From Natrinema sp. DC36 (GTDB lineage: Archaea > Halobacteriota > Halobacteria > Halobacteriales > Natrialbaceae), in NCBI RefSeq assembly GCF_020405225.1, contig NZ_CP084473.1, positions 186,001 through 250,000 of the forward strand: 64,000 bases of DNA, given 5' to 3'. Both the position numbers and the translations under genes were made by a program. Shown in pieces: positions 28,005-35,875 of this stretch (the stretch's first letter is position 1; each line of letters begins with the position of its first letter). The notes beneath the pieces are model-generated. The model was not told the DNA's origin, did no database searches, and saw nothing but the letters and a program-made list of their open reading frames with translations.

Positions 28005-28439
28005 TCACTCGAGGCGCCGGTCCCGCGTCTCCCGCGGTCCGAGATACGATCGGCGAGTGTCGCCGTCGATATGGACGATCACTCGATCGACGACGACGCC
28101 AGGATCCATCGCGTACAGTGACAGCATATGACGACCGGACCCCTCGAGTTCGTGGCTCGTCATCGAGCGGACGGTCGAGCGGAGCACGTTCCGCTGCCAC
28201 TGCGGGTCGTGTTCGCTGCCGTTCGCGTCGAAGTCGACGACCGTCGGCTCGGCGTCGTCGATCGCGACCGCGTACCGGTGGGGCGTCGAATCGGTCGGCG
28301 CGTGCGTCGGAAGCAACTGAACCTCGACGTGGACGTCACCGGCATCGGCCTCGAAATCGTACTCGAGGCGTGCCGCTCGCTCGCGGACTGCGTCGTCGTC
28401 GTCGTCGACGCGGGGATCATCGATCGGGCGCCCGGCCAT
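28005..28439 (-). pseudogene. C-terminal fragment of a GH115-like glucuronidase
   Basis: The fragment reads RLEYDFEADAGDVHVEVQLL, THAPTDSTPHRYAVAIDD, WQRNVLRSTVRS and VVDRVIVHIDGDTRRSYLGP, the pattern of the C-terminal beta domain of GH115 alpha-glucuronidases acting on xylan or arabinogalactan. The catalytic domains are missing: the reading frame ends upstream at 28439, where unrelated sequence on the other strand begins. The normal stop is retained. Confidence 0.65.
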
Positions 28440-28511
28440 CGCGGTCCCGGTCGTTCGACTGAGGCATTCGACGGGTTCCCAGCGCGTCTCTGCCTGAGTT
28501 GCGGCCGTCGG

Positions 28512-28853
28512 ATGATTGGCCTCGAGTCGCTCCGCCGGACCGTAACGATCGACCGAACCGACGGCGTCGTCACGGTCGGCGACGACGTGGTGTTCTCGAA
28601 CGCGGACAACACGTTCGAGTCTCCGCTCGTCTCCACGTTTCCGATTCGAAGCGACGAGCGAGGACTCGTCATCACCGGCGACCGCGGTCGCCTGCGAGTG
28701 ACGCCGAACGGTCCGGACGCTAACCGCAGCGTCGAACGGCTTGCGGACGCTATCGAGACGGCCGACGGGACGTGCGACGTCTACCGCGCTCGCATTGAAC
28801 GGACCGTCAGTAGCCGCGTAACTTCGCTACAGCTACGGATAGAACCTGACTAA
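28512..28853 (+). pseudogene. C-terminal fragment resembling a heparinase II/III-like lyase
   Basis: A 113-codon frame reads VTIDRTDGVVTVGDDVVFS, TFESPLVSTFPI and GLVITGDRGRLRVTPNGPD, like the C-terminal beta-sheet domain of polysaccharide lyases of the heparinase II/III type. No catalytic part is present, and the ATG at 28512 is probably not a natural start. Family call is tentative. Confidence 0.45.
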
Positions 28854-28882
28854 GATCGAAATCTATGACTCATATGGTAGAC

Positions 28883-29223
28883 GGCAGTGTCTAGTCAGGC
28901 CAGTTTGAGGAACGAGCAGGTCGTGGAGTTAGTTTGGAGAGAATCGCAGACCCGCTCAGCGAGTGCGACGCAGCGGAATTTGATGAATCTTGGGAGCGAA
29001 AGCAGACGGCGACGCCCGTCAGGGTGTTCGCCGTCCGTCTCCACGCGACCGGTTGTTCGCTTCGAGAGACGCAAGCCATTCTTCGCTGTCTCGGCGTTGA
29101 GCGCTCTCATCAAGCAATCTGGCACTGGGTAGATCGGCTGGTTGACGGCGTTCCAGACCCGCCGATTGCTTCGCCGTCGCGGGTCGCCATTGATGAGACC
29201 GCTGTCAAGATCAACGGCGATTC
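28883..29223 (+). mobile_element. Truncated IS6-family element (5' half)
   Basis: It begins with the terminal repeat-like ggcagtgtctag at 28883 and encodes the N-terminal ~97 residues of a transposase (MERIADPLSECDAAEFDES to DETAVKINGD) nearly identical to the copy at 37126-37809. It stops after the first catalytic Asp, at 29223, where unrelated sequence begins. The second half and the other end are absent. Confidence 0.8.
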
Positions 29224-29303
29224 GATGTGACACTCGCGATCGTCGGTCGCCAGCCCCGACAGAAATCGGTATATTATAGCCCATCGAGGGTCGAACGTGT
29301 CGC

Positions 29304-29975
29304 GTGAAGCAGTACACGATCACCCGTGCACAAAGCGACGTCCCTCTCGGTGACGCTGTCAACGGAACGCCGTGGGAGGAGGCAGCGGAGTTTCGCATCG
29401 ACGAGTTCTCGTGGTACGAGGGCGGTCCGAAACCGCTCACGACCGGTCGCGTCTGCTACGATGACGAGGCGATATACCTGCAGTTCTTCGTCGAGGACCC
29501 CGATATCATCGCTGCGGTGACGGAGCTCAACGGTCCGACCTTCGAGGACAGTTCCGTCGAGTTCTTCGCCGATCCGACTCCCGACGAGGACTCAATGTAC
29601 GTCAACTTCGAGCCGAACTGCTGTGGTCAGTTCAAGCTCGCCTGGCAAGCAGCTGGCTGGCAGGAGCGAGGGATCGATCGCGACCTCGTCTCGCCCGAAC
29701 TCGCATCCCGAATTTCGGTTCGGACGTCGGTCCCTGGCCCGACGACGGCGGGTGACTCTGCCGACAACTGGTGGCTCGCAGCCGCGATTCCCTTCGATGT
29801 CCTCTCGAGACTGACCGGCCGCGAGATTGCGCCGACCGCGGGGACGGAGTGGCGGGGTAACTTCTACCGGAGTGGTGTCGCTTCCGACTCCCAGAAGGCG
29901 ACCTGGAACCCCATCGAGAAACCCGTTCCCGACTACCACTCGCCGGAGTACTTCGGTCGGCTCCGGTTCGAGTGA
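29304..29975 (+). CDS. CBM9-like carbohydrate-binding protein
   Basis: A 223-aa single-domain beta-sandwich of the family-9-like carbohydrate-binding type: RVCYDDEAIYLQFFVEDPD, EDSSVEFFADPTPDEDSMY, NWWLAAAIPFDVL and WRGNFYRSG are characteristic. No signal peptide is visible, so the location is uncertain; the CBM9-like single-domain proteins have unknown roles in sugar polymer use. It starts at GTG 29304 with tatattatag (29270-29279) about 30 nt upstream. A truncated IS lies 80 bp upstream and may have replaced earlier sequence. Grouped with the pectin genes by content. Confidence 0.78.
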   Translation: MKQYTITRAQSDVPLGDAVNGTPWEEAAEFRIDEFSWYEGGPKPLTTGRVCYDDEAIYLQFFVEDPDIIAAVTELNGPTFEDSSVEFFADPTPDEDSMYVNFEPNCCGQFKLAWQAAGWQERGIDRDLVSPELASRISVRTSVPGPTTAGDSADNWWLAAAIPFDVLSRLTGREIAPTAGTEWRGNFYRSGVASDSQKATWNPIEKPVPDYHSPEYFGRLRFE

Positions 29976-30011
29976 CTCCTCGGTGGCGCTAAAACAAGCG
30001 AATTGATGCTG

Positions 30012-31040
30012 TCAGTCCTCGAGCAACGGCTCGAGTTCGGCAGCGAGGTTCTCACCTATCGTGATCATGGCGTCGTCACCAGGGTGGACCAGATCGGCGG
30101 TGAGGCCGCCGATGGTAGGCAGCAGTTCAGGCCCCTCGAGGAGGTGGACATTTTCATGGGGTGTCTCGGCGACGACCTCGCGGAGTTCCTCGCGGAATCG
30201 CTCGCACAGTCCGTCGGGGTCAGCACTTCGACAGACGTCCCGGGCGTTGCGGAAGATGGTGATAGCGACGACCGGGTTGTTGCGATGGGCGCTCGCGACC
30301 CGGTCGATCAGCTGCGCAGCGCGTTCGCGGAACTCCTCGGGGGAGAAGGTCCCGACCATGTTCACCGAGATCGAGAGCGTTGCGATATCCCAGTCATCGC
30401 GCTCGGCGATGTGATCGGCCATCGCGGCGTCGCAGTAAGCGGTGCCACAGGAGCCGAGGTTGATCAGGTCGGCATCGAGCCGACGGGCCGTCTGGCTGAC
30501 GTAAGTCAGGTGCTCGCCCAGCGGCGCCTCGCCTTCGGTGATCGAAGTGCCGTACGCGAGGTAGCGCCGATCGGGCAGTTCCTCCTCGCGGGGCGGACGG
30601 ACGTCGCCCTCGAGGTCGTGATAGACCATCGGTCCGCCGCGGTGCTCGCCGGGTAACTGGATCCGACAGACCCGCGGATCGAACGCGAGATCGTCGCGGA
30701 CCGACGGCTCGAGGTCGGTCAGCTTCTCCGGAAGCGCGACCGAAATCGTCGTCGGGTCGTCGCCGATGACGACCTCGGTCGCGCTCTGGATCGGTCCCCA
30801 AGAGACTCGGACGGTCCCGTCCTCGGAACTCCCTCCGGGAATCGTCGAGAGCGTCACCGTCGCGGGACCGTCGGGGACGAATCGGAGTTCGACGCCCGCG
30901 GGGTGGCGCATCCGCGACTGCGCACCGTCGTTGAGATTAGTTCTGACCGCTTTCGGAACCCGTTGTAGCAACTTCCCGTCTCGACCCTCGATCGACTGCA
31001 CGTCGCCGACGTTGTGAAACTGGATACCGTCGTAGTGCAT
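30012..31040 (-). CDS. SGNH/GDSL-family esterase
   Basis: A probable carbohydrate (acetyl) esterase. The N-terminal half is a beta domain (about 1-165). The C-terminal half is an SGNH fold with YGTSITEG (nucleophile Ser), LINLGSCGTAYCD (Gly block), LSISVNMVGTF (Asn block) and DLVHPGDDAM (Asp-x-x-His). ATG 31040 (MHYDGIQF) is chosen; 31109 adds an unlikely extension. In this neighbourhood deacetylation of pectin or rhamnogalacturonan oligomers is plausible but not shown. No signal peptide. Confidence 0.8.
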   Translation of the reverse strand: MHYDGIQFHNVGDVQSIEGRDGKLLQRVPKAVRTNLNDGAQSRMRHPAGVELRFVPDGPATVTLSTIPGGSSEDGTVRVSWGPIQSATEVVIGDDPTTISVALPEKLTDLEPSVRDDLAFDPRVCRIQLPGEHRGGPMVYHDLEGDVRPPREEELPDRRYLAYGTSITEGEAPLGEHLTYVSQTARRLDADLINLGSCGTAYCDAAMADHIAERDDWDIATLSISVNMVGTFSPEEFRERAAQLIDRVASAHRNNPVVAITIFRNARDVCRSADPDGLCERFREELREVVAETPHENVHLLEGPELLPTIGGLTADLVHPGDDAMITIGENLAAELEPLLED

Positions 31041-31139
31041 ACGGATACGTTCTCCCGCTACACTATCAACTGTTTGGGATTCCGGTCGGTCGTGTTTAGT
31101 TTGTATCATTGTGCTGGGCTACAAAGGCTTGGAGCCACG

Positions 31140-31600
31140 ATTCAGCTGCTGACGGTTGGCGTGACTGAAACAGTTTGAGAACGAAGATTTATATTGTTTT
31201 ATCTCATAGAAGATACGTTCAACAGCGTTCCGGTTTCCCTGTTTTTCGTATCGAAATCGGAGCCCAGATCGACGGAGTGCAGTCTGAATATGTTTTGCTC
31301 CATCGATGAGAAACAGGGTATCGTCAAGATTCTATTTCTCAGTGATTCCATGTAGGAAGCGTTCTGTCAATGCGGTCGTAGTTGTCGAATACAGCAGTAG
31401 TTGGAGTATTTTGTTCGTTTCTGGATCAACCGCAGCGTACAGCTAATAGCGATATTCGTCACGTTAAATCACCGTTTCCTCGAGCACGACGTGATTCGAC
31501 CTCGCATCATCTGTCGGCTGTAGATCGCACTTGTGAACCCAATCGTGGACTGCCTTTCGACTGCGTTCGACACCAAAAATATGTAATTTTCGAACAGTGT
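31140..31600 (-). pseudogene. Decayed IS6-type DDE transposase
   Basis: On the minus strand shifting frames give WVHKCDLQPTDDA, LYAAVDPETNKILQ, LFLIDGAKHIQTALRRSG, LRFRYEKQGNRNAVERIFYE and SSFSNCFSH, in the right order for an IS6-type transposase. They are separated by stops near 31480 and 31350. Terminal repeats were not found. It is similar to the older remnant at 16305-16740. Confidence 0.7.
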
Positions 31601-31883
31601 TCGAAATAGAGAGACCAACAAGGTGGAGTCAAATGCCGAGCTCCATCCGCTGCCGTGGTGTGCGGCGTCAACGGAATTCTCGAGTTTCGAAAGCGTCTGC
31701 ATTGCGAATTATGTCGACGAGAATGAGAACTACTGCCACTAAAAGAAGAGCCACTACTACCAAACCATTAAAAATGGTTCTCCTGTCGGGAACGGATATA
31801 CGCCGCCAGCTGAAGACTGATGACAAGTCCTCTCGTGAGAAGGGGAACCGCTCGGTCGGTATCAGTTATATCTCTGTGATTAC

Positions 31884-33083
31884 TCAGTGATTCCCTTCGA
31901 TTGCCTGTGCGTCCTCGTCCAGCAGTGCCACGACGAGGTACGGCACGTAGGATTCGAAGTACTCGACGAGGTCGGCGATTCGCTCCGAATCGATCGCCTC
32001 GAGCGAGTCAAGGAGCATGAACGGAATCGTCTCGTAGACCTCGTGGACGAGATAGCCGGCCAACGCGAACACGAGGCCGGTCACTTCCCGTTCGCTCTCG
32101 CTCAGATGATCGATCGAATCCTCGTAGGCCGCGTCATCGTCGGTACTTCGCACGATCGTGAGGTCGAACGACGACTTCGTAACTTTCCGACGGCCTTCGC
32201 GGACCTCGCGGCTAGTTCGATCGATCCAGATCCGATCTAAATTGGTATATCCGAGCGTCTCGAGCAGGTTCTCCATGTGCTCGTTGAACGCTTCGACTGC
32301 ATCCTGTTCGATCTGGTCGATCCGTGTGCGGAGGCTCGTCAGTTCGTCGGTAACATCCTCGCGACGCGCTTCGAGTCCGTCGCGGTCGTCGAGTCGGTCC
32401 TCGATCGTTTCGAGTTCTTCTTCGACTTCGTCCCGTTCGCGCTCTTTTCGCTCGAGTTCGAACTCGAGTTGATTGACCTCCTTGTGCTGGTCGAGGACGT
32501 CGCTGTAGTCCTCCGTTTCCAACTCGTTGATCTCGCGTTCGAGTTCGTCGATCGCATCGGTCAGCTCCTCACGCTCGGCCGTCAGCTCTTCGAGTCGATC
32601 GCTCCGCCGATTGATTTCGTTGTCAGTCGACTCGAGGCGGCGACGCGTTTGTTCGTACTCCGTCCGATTTTCCTCGATATCGGCGACCGCCTTCCGCCGG
32701 TCGTCGAGTTCGGCGCTGATTTCGGAGCGCTCCTCGAGGCGGTCCTCTCTCGCGGTCCGGAGCTGGTCGATAGTCATCTCGATCTGCTCTCGAGCGACTG
32801 CGGACCCACAGGTCCAACACGTGACCGTCTCCTCGTCAGCGAGCAACTGATCCGTCACGGGATCATCGCCCTCCTCATCGTGGCCCGCGTTCGGCTCGAA
32901 CGAATTCGGCGCTTCGAGGAATTGCTCGTTGAACTGGATCGTGCTCTGGAGTTGCGAAATCTCCTCTGAGAGCTCGTCTTTCTCCTCCTGAAGCGTTTCT
33001 ATTTCCGCTCGGAGTCGACTGATTTCTGACTCGTCGCCCGTCGACAGAGAATCGAGTTGCTCCTGAATCTCCGTTCGTTTACA
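31884..33083 (-). pseudogene. Truncated paralogue of the SMC-related protein
   Basis: About 400 residues co-linear with residues ~253-650 of the protein at 13229-15187 and very similar, including the zinc hook (TVTCWTCGSAVAREQIE), the HKEVNQLEFELERKERERDE stretch, LSESEREVTGLVF and FMLLDSLEAID. The N-terminal ATPase lobe and first half of the coiled coil are missing. Upstream of RTEIQEQLDSLSTG the sequence changes abruptly to an IclR/ParA fragment in another frame. Without the N-terminal lobe it is unlikely to work. Confidence 0.8.
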
Positions 33084-33309
33084 CGCACTGACCATGTTCT
33101 TCGGTGAACAACCAGACCGTCTCCCCCGTCTTCTCCGCCAGCGACTCGAGCTCGAGACGCGACGCCGCCACGATGGGAAGGCGTTCTCTGGCCTGGATGC
33201 CAATGTCGAGAAACTTCAGGCCCGCTCGAGCGTGTGCGACTGCCAAGTTTGCGGCTGTCTTCGTTTTGCCCACCCCACCTGCCTCGCTGTACGTTGAGTA
33301 CGCTAACAT
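33084..33309 (-). pseudogene. Mosaic fragment: ParA N-terminus joined to IclR-type regulator
   Basis: From ATG 33309 it reads MLAYSTYSEAGGVGKTKTA and NLAVAHARAGL, the start of a haloarchaeal ParA/SojA ATPase with its deviant Walker A (the usual KTTTA is KTKTA). It then switches in frame to LDIGIQARERLPIVAASRLE and LAEKTGETVWLFTEEHGQ, which is the ligand-domain region of an IclR regulator, and ends at the junction with the SMC fragment. Three unrelated genes are thus fused within 1.4 kb. Confidence 0.7.
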
Positions 33310-33318
33310 ACTCTCGTC

Positions 33319-33523
33319 ATGAACACCATCCATATTGAAAGTCCGGTGTGTTCATTCTTTCCTGGAGTTCGTTATGTGTTGTGGTGGAGTTCACTGATGA
33401 ACACCAGCAGTGAACATTATGAATGAACACAGATAACGAACACATGTAGGAGAAACACTCAGTGGAGCGTCTTAATGAATGTATGAGGGGAACACACCTA
33501 CTGAAGCGTCTTAATGACTGTAT
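33319..33523. repeat. TGAACAC-type repeats upstream of the ParA start
   Basis: TGAACAC occurs at 33320-33326, 33398-33404 and 33424-33430, its inverse GTGTTCA at 33348-33354, and one-mismatch forms at 33411-33417, 33437-33443 and 33489-33495. In addition gcgtcttaatga is repeated directly (33467-33478 and 33506-33517) within a longer ~20-bp imperfect repeat. Clusters of short repeats before a parA gene suggest a partition site or plasmid origin remnant. Confidence 0.5.
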
Positions 33524-33572
33524 TTGATAGAAGTCATTAGTGAACCCGAGGACGGCGTCGGGGGACCTGTCG

Positions 33573-34007
33573 TTATCTAACTTCAGGATCGGTCACTGGC
33601 TTGGCGAAGGCAACCGACTCCCGCACATTCGTGATCTCAACGTCGGCCTTATCGCCGGGTTGGATCCCGGAAACGACCACGACGAACCCTCGTTCCACCT
33701 TCGCAATTCCGTCACCTTGGTCGTCCAGTGTATCGATGGTCACTGACCGCACCTCGCCCTCTTCTACCGGCAGTGTCCCATTCACATGGCGGTTCCGATC
33801 GCGGTCGTCGTTTGGCACTGGTTCCGAGTTGGCCTGTCCATCTCGAGCTCAGTCCGCTGAGGCAAGCAGCGCCACCCGGTAGACATCACCAGTTGAGAGT
33901 GAGCTTTCGTCGACGAACTCCTTCGGAATCGATACCGTGTACTGGTCCCCGCGCTTTTCGAGTGCCGTTTCGTAGAGAAGACGTAACAAATCCTGAATCT
34001 CTGCCAT
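33573..34007 (-). pseudogene. TRAM-domain protein split by an in-frame TGA
   Basis: Two frames (34007-33849 and 33818-33573) are in phase with one TGA at 33849-33851 between them. The first encodes the usual N-terminal part (MAEIQDLLRLLYETALEKRG, YTVSIPKEFV, GDVYRVALLAS) and the second the TRAM RNA-binding domain (VRSVTIDTLDDQGDGIAKVE, GFVVVVSGIQPGDKADVEIT). A GTG at 33818 could start the TRAM part alone, so a functional short product is possible. Intact TRAM proteins in haloarchaea are small RNA-binding proteins with cold-shock-like roles. Confidence 0.6.
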
Positions 34008-34394
34008 TACCGGCTGTATGGCGGGCTGACTGAAGGAAATTTGATTGTCCAGCGGATCAACCGGCTTCGCAAACTCTCCACCAATTCGATATAGCGGAAT
34101 ACAGTTCACAACCACGTCACCATCGTCTATTCGGTGGATAGGCGTCTGGAAACCCCCGAAACCGATGGATTGTTTCGATTTACTTGTTGGTCATGATTAC
34201 CCCAATAATCACGACCACTTTGAAGTACCCCGACGCCGTCGGGTAAGCACGAATGTTGCAACCGCCTCATGACGCCGCTTTCTCCGGGGTAGAGACGCTG
34301 AGAGTGGGGGTCTTTCTGCAGTTACCGAGTGGTTTTCGAATTCACCTCCCCAGCCGGAAGCCTGATCACGAATTATTGACAATCCGTAATCGAG
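34008..34394. other. Intergenic stretch, no gene recognised
   Basis: About 390 bases with no supported coding frame. A minus-strand frame extending the TRAM protein to 34115 exists but has no family similarity. The right end holds gaattattga (34368-34377), about 26 nt before the HTH-like frame at 34395. Confidence 0.4.
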
Positions 34395-34585
34395 ATGGCG
34401 AACTCACCTCCCTGGTCGGACAAGCCACCCATTCAGCAGCTTCAGACGGTCGTCGACCTCCTCGAGACGCCAATACTCGCTCAGATTTATGTCCCATTTT
34501 GCAGCACGGTCCCGTCACTTTTTCCGAGATCGTCGACGAACTCGGTATCCGGATGTCTTTCTCCGCAAGCACGTTGATCCCGTAG
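34395..34585 (+). pseudogene. Frameshifted winged-helix regulator fragment
   Basis: It starts MANSPPWSDKPPIQQLQTVV and DLLETPILAQIY, then continues in another frame as ILQHGPVTFSEIVDELGIRM, the helix-turn-helix part of a haloarchaeal winged-helix regulator (DUF7437-like). The frameshift is near 34485, and the sequence runs out at 34585. A leaderless-type AT box precedes the start. Confidence 0.5.
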
Positions 34586-34650
34586 TGAGTATTTAGGTAG
34601 AATCAGGTCCACATATAATGTTTTTATAGTAGTAGTCCGTGTCACGTCAT

Positions 34651-35346
34651 ATGAACCGCGAGACGGAAAGTACGGATTCGCCTGGAGCATCTATTTCGCT
34701 TTCGGTACCCCCTTCAGATCCGGAACTATTCAAACATAAGGCGACGAGTGATGTCCTTTTATTTTTAACAAACCATCGATTCAGTGACTTTTCGCTGCGA
34801 GAACTTGCGACACAGATCGGCCATTCACACCAGTCCGTTCGACGGGCTGTGAATGTTCTCAGTTCGAATGATCTGGTCACAGAATCTCCCAAAAGCAACC
34901 AGCGCCTTGTTCAGATCAACAGACAGCGCCTTTCCATCCCAGACGATCCGATTCTTCGGATTCCCCAATCGGAGTATCACCAGCCGGTCAAAACTGCTGT
35001 AACGAAGCTCCGTGAGAACATTAGTGACGTCGTCGGCATCATCCTGTACGGGAGTGTTGCCCGGGGAGATGCTGACCGACGAAGCGATATCGATCTCTGG
35101 GTGCTGGCTCGCTCTGAGCGGGCCGAAAGGCAACGAGAATCGAACGCCATCGCACGCGACCTCGAAGAGATGGAATTCGATGGTGACCGGTACGCGTACG
35201 ATATCGACGTCGAGGCCGTCCAAGCGATTCCGGCCTACACCGATGACATTCGGGAAATCATCGTCTCGGGAATTCCGGTCTACAAGACGAGTGACTTCGA
35301 AACTGTCGAAAACCTCCTTCTGGAGGAAGGAGCTGCCGATGAGTAG
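34651..35346 (+). CDS. Winged-helix plus nucleotidyltransferase (MNT) protein, antitoxin-like
   Basis: A 231-aa two-domain protein. Residues about 15-90 are a winged helix (DFSLRELATQIGHSHQSVRR). Residues about 110-225 are a minimal nucleotidyltransferase with GSVARGDADRRSDIDLWVL, containing the GS motif and the catalytic DxD. Such MNT proteins pair with HEPN proteins in toxin-antitoxin systems, where the MNT can AMPylate the HEPN toxin. The next gene overlaps by 8 nt and is a HEPN-like protein, so the two form a coupled pair. ATG 34651 is preferred; 34639 (GTG) is possible. Confidence 0.8.
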   Translation: MNRETESTDSPGASISLSVPPSDPELFKHKATSDVLLFLTNHRFSDFSLRELATQIGHSHQSVRRAVNVLSSNDLVTESPKSNQRLVQINRQRLSIPDDPILRIPQSEYHQPVKTAVTKLRENISDVVGIILYGSVARGDADRRSDIDLWVLARSERAERQRESNAIARDLEEMEFDGDRYAYDIDVEAVQAIPAYTDDIREIIVSGIPVYKTSDFETVENLLLEEGAADE

Positions 35347-35848
35347 CGGCTCAGACCCGTCATCTGTGCTCGCAGCACTTGAGCGTGCGCAGGACGCCTT
35401 CGAGATGGTTGGACGAGGTCGGACAGAATTCGAGGACGGAATTAGCGCCGATGCAGACTGGAAGACACAACTGACGAAAGCATGTCGCCTTCTCGAAGTT
35501 GTTGACACACTCCAAGCACAAGACGGGTACTACACTGCCGTCATCGAGGTCTGTTTCGGGGCCATTGAACGGTCGATCGAGGCGTATGCCCTCTCGATGA
35601 CGACCGATACACTCCAAGATTTCCAGGATCATCAGTTCAGCTACGAACGTGCCCATCAGATCGGGCTATTCGAGAGGCAGACTGCAGAGGAGATGAAGAA
35701 CCTCTACAGCGAAAACCGGACTGAGAGTTATTACGGTGGCGGTCGTCCAACCGAAGAACAAGCGGACGCAATGACCGAACTCGCAATCGCTGTCCATCAG
35801 TTCGCGGTGAGTCAGATCCGGGAGGGCGGCGTCTGTCTGTGTGACTGA
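35339..35848 (+). CDS. HEPN-domain protein, partner of the MNT gene
   Basis: A 169-aa all-helical protein starting at ATG 35339 inside the end of the MNT gene. ADWKTQLTKACRLLEVVDTL, FGAIERSIEAYAL and RTESYYGG match HEPN proteins found next to MNT genes. Canonical HEPN toxins use an R-x4-6-H RNase motif. Here the segment after the Arg is RTESYYGG with no His, as in the variants reading R..xDY, so RNase activity is uncertain. It probably works with the upstream protein in defence or plasmid maintenance. A cysteine pair (VCLCD) ends the protein. Confidence 0.72.
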   Translation: MSSGSDPSSVLAALERAQDAFEMVGRGRTEFEDGISADADWKTQLTKACRLLEVVDTLQAQDGYYTAVIEVCFGAIERSIEAYALSMTTDTLQDFQDHQFSYERAHQIGLFERQTAEEMKNLYSENRTESYYGGGRPTEEQADAMTELAIAVHQFAVSQIREGGVCLCD

Positions 35849-35875
35849 CTCCATTAGACACTTAGAGAGAACACT

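Noticed and set aside
28128-28511. N-terminal part of the 241-aa plus-strand frame
   Set aside because: It is antisense to the GH115 fragment; only the part after 28512 resembles a protein.
31597-31883. Short frames, including a hydrophobic minus-strand peptide
   Set aside because: No clear start and no similarity; left unannotated next to the decayed IS.
33319-33523. CRISPR array
   Set aside because: The repeats are only 7-20 bp, irregularly spaced and in both orientations; no cas genes are present.
9987-33851. Selenocysteine decoding of the in-frame TGA codons at 9987, 19354 and 33849, because selD is present
   Set aside because: The stop contexts suggest Trp or Arg codons changed to TGA, one lies in a clearly dead fragment, the proteins have no redox Cys/Sec homologues, and no Sec-decoding genes or SECIS-like hairpin were seen.
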